Part shown: in pieces, positions 62,183 to 64,000 of the stretch
Position numbering within the stretch: position 1 is the first letter of the stretch
How the letters are laid out: each line of letters starts with the position of its first letter
Assembly: GCA_031771865.1 (NCBI GenBank)
Contig: JASISA010000027.1
Span: 1,426,001-1,490,000, forward strand
Reading direction: 5' to 3'
From: Nothophaeocryptopus gaeumannii
Taxonomy: Eukaryota; Ascomycota; Dothideomycetes; Mycosphaerellales; Mycosphaerellaceae
DNA: 64,000 nt
Position numbers and translations under genes: made by a program
The notes under the pieces: generated by a model
The model's database searches: none
What the model saw: only the letters and a program-made list of their open reading frames with translations
What the model was told of the DNA's origin: nothing

Positions 62183-64000
62183 CTAATCGTAGAGATCCTC
62201 ATCTACATTCCCATTTTCCATAACAGGCTGTTGGGCCTCTTTATTCGCCTCACGAGACTTCCCTTTGCCCTTTCCTTTCCCGTTCTTCGTTGGCGACATC
62301 GGAGTTTTTCCTCCCAACGACAATTGATCTGTTCGAATCACGAAATCATCCTCATCATCTGCGTCCGCATTAATTTGAGCGCCTCCCGCAGCAGTGCCAT
62401 TCACCTTGCTCCCATTCGCTCTCCTCATAGCTTCCATAGCCCTGGCCCGCATCTCCCCAGCACCGTTTTGCGCACGAGCAGGAATCGCCGTAGTTGCCTG
62501 GCTTGGCTGCTCATCCTGCTTCGTAGTCGCCCCCTCAAACGTACTCCTCACCCTCTCATAATGCCTCAATTCATCCAAACTCACACTCGGGACCAACTCA
62601 TCCTTCGCTTTGAGGAAATCCTCCTCCTCAACCAAAACATCTAAATCTGCCTCGGTCGCGAAATGGTCGAAGTAGTAAGCTACGGAGATTTTGGGGTTTC
62701 CTTCTGTGGCGCGGGATGTGTTTATTGTGCTGACGCGGGCGTCGACGGCTCGGGCGGAGCGCGTGACGGCTTTGAGCATGGCGTCGGAGCAGAGGGCGTA
62801 GAGGTCTGCGCCTGTAAAGGTGAAGGGGAGGGATTGCGAGATTCGGGGGAGGGAGAGGGTCGGGGAGATGGTGAACCTAGGTGGGATGTATGTTAGCATT
62901 CATATCCGGGTGTTGTGAAAGTGACGGTAGGAGGCCACTTACTTCCTCGTCAAAGCCTGCAAGATCGTGGCCTGCTTCTCATGCGTATCAGAGATACCCA
63001 AATAAAGCATCTTATCGAATCGTCCGGGACGGAGCAGGGCTTGGTCTAGGAGGTCAGGACGATTGGTCGCGCCAATAACGAAAACCCCTCCACCGCTCTC
63101 CTCGCCATCACTCATGCCGTCAAGTTCCGCAAGTAACTGAGAAACGATCCTGTCCATGACGCCACCACTATCGCCCTGGTTTCCTCGCTTCGGAGCCACG
63201 GAATCCAACTCGTCGAAGAAGACCACGCAAGGCCGCGCATCGCGCGCTCGTTGAAATACTCGTCTGACGTTGGCTTCCGATTCACCGATGTACATGTTCA
63301 GCAGCTCGGGACCCTTGACAGAGAAGAAATTCAAACTGAATTCCGTCGCGATAGCTTTCGCCAATAGGGTCTTTCCGGTACCTGGTGGTCCATAGAACAG
63401 GATACCGGAGCGCTTCTTCAGGCCTTTGGCGAAGAGTTCTGGTCGGGAGAGGGGTAGTTGGATGGTTTCGATGACGGCATCTTTCACGTGTGTGAGGCCT
63501 CCGACGTCTGACCATTGGACGTTGGGAATTTTGGGGGCGCCGATGGCGTCTGCGAAGTTCTTGCGTGCGAGTTCGACTGCTGCTTCAAAGTCGGCGGGGA
63601 CGATGGATGTTGCTGCGGCTCCGCCGGCGAGGTGAATGTCTTTGATCGTGATGGGTGCTTGGAGCGCTTCGGATTTGGTCGATGCTAATGTTTCCAGGCG
63701 CTCTGCTTTTGCGACGATTGCACGATCTACAACATCGAGCAGGTCACCAGCCACGAGCGCTGCTGTTCTGACTGCAATCGAAGCGAGGTCCACGTCCACC
63801 GCGAGGGGCATACCAGAGTCTGTGATCACGTCGCGGAGGATGCCTTCTCTTTCACCTTCATCGGGTGCAGACATCTCAAGCTCGTGCGTGAACAGACCTC
63901 GCACTGAGTCTGGCACCTTGTCTACGTCGGTGGTGGTAGCAAGAAGTACTCTGCACCTCTCAAGCACATCTTTGAGTGACGAGGCAGCGCGATCAGTATT
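62183..64000 (-). CDS. PEX6: Peroxisomal AAA+ ATPase PEX6, 5' part missing
   Basis: The last exons of the gene: 64000-62943 (runs off the window) and 62876-62183, joined across a 66-bp intron (62877-62942, GTAAGT donor, GCTAAC branch) as TRK to FTISPTLSLP. The visible part is the end of the D1 region (LATTTDVDKVPDSVRGLFTH) and the whole D2 ring ATPase: VQWSDVGGLTHVKDAVIETI, Walker A GPPGTGKT, pore loop in VKGPELLNMYIGESE, Walker B VVFFDELDS, sensor IGATNRPDLLD, arginine fingers and RPGRFDKMLYLGI. The C-terminus is a disordered tail, Lys/Gly-rich. PEX6 with PEX1 extracts ubiquitinated PEX5 from the peroxisomal membrane. The D1 ATPase and N domains lie outside the window. Confidence 0.95.

Overview
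The window looks like nuclear DNA of a filamentous ascomycete (Pezizomycotina). A Dothideomycete such as a member of the Mycosphaerellaceae is my best guess, but that is inference. The support is roughly 50-55% GC by eye, almost every base in intergenic DNA or intron-poor genes, introns of 42-205 bp (mostly 45-70) with GT..AG ends and CTAAC/CTGAC-like branch sites, and fungus-specific families (Zn2Cys6 factors, AA11 LPMO, CYP53, a GATA-finger SFH1, a CPC1-type bZIP). I saw no tRNA, rRNA, transposon, CRISPR array or bacterial-type operon. All gene models were made by eye from reading frames, splice signals and remembered family motifs; no search was run.

Layout. 1-11 kb: a 5'-complete but truncated VPS9/ankyrin RabGEF (-), a fungus-specific multipass membrane protein (-), a secreted AA11 chitin LPMO (-), RSC subunit SFH1 (+) and a small acidic protein (-). 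12-23.5 kb: a regulatory block with a Zn2Cys6 factor (+), a CPC1/GCN4-type bZIP (-), prefoldin 5 (+), a second Zn2Cys6 factor (+) and a CK2 beta subunit (+). 23.8-31.2 kb: GCV1 (-) and VMA5 (+) share a 197-bp promoter; then a coiled-coil protein (+) and a SprT-like metalloprotease (+). 32-40.5 kb: a CLC chloride transporter (-), ethanolamine kinase (+), a membrane/coiled-coil locus with a broken-looking 5' part (+) and an FAD monooxygenase (-). 41-48 kb: a disordered protein (-), APS kinase (+), a secreted Kex2-site repeat precursor (-) and NFS1 (-). 48.7-64 kb: RVS167-type BAR-SH3 (+), a Ser/Thr-rich wall protein (-), a FrnE/DsbA-like protein (+), VPS23 (-), a large disordered membrane protein (-), a CYP53 benzoate hydroxylase-like P450 (-) and PEX6 (-, cut by the window end).

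Most genes are unrelated housekeeping genes. Loose themes are membrane traffic (VPS9 GEF, VPS23, RVS167, V-ATPase C, CLC), sulfur and amino-acid metabolism (APS kinase, NFS1, CPC1, GCV1) and peroxisome/aromatic catabolism (PEX6, CYP53). The most striking locus is 44488-45192: an alpha-factor-like precursor with five non-identical four-cysteine peptides (C-x9-C-x5-C-x9-C) separated by dibasic sites and Glu-Ala/Asp-Ala spacers, built by a GC-AG intron whose splice junction completes the first Kex2 site.
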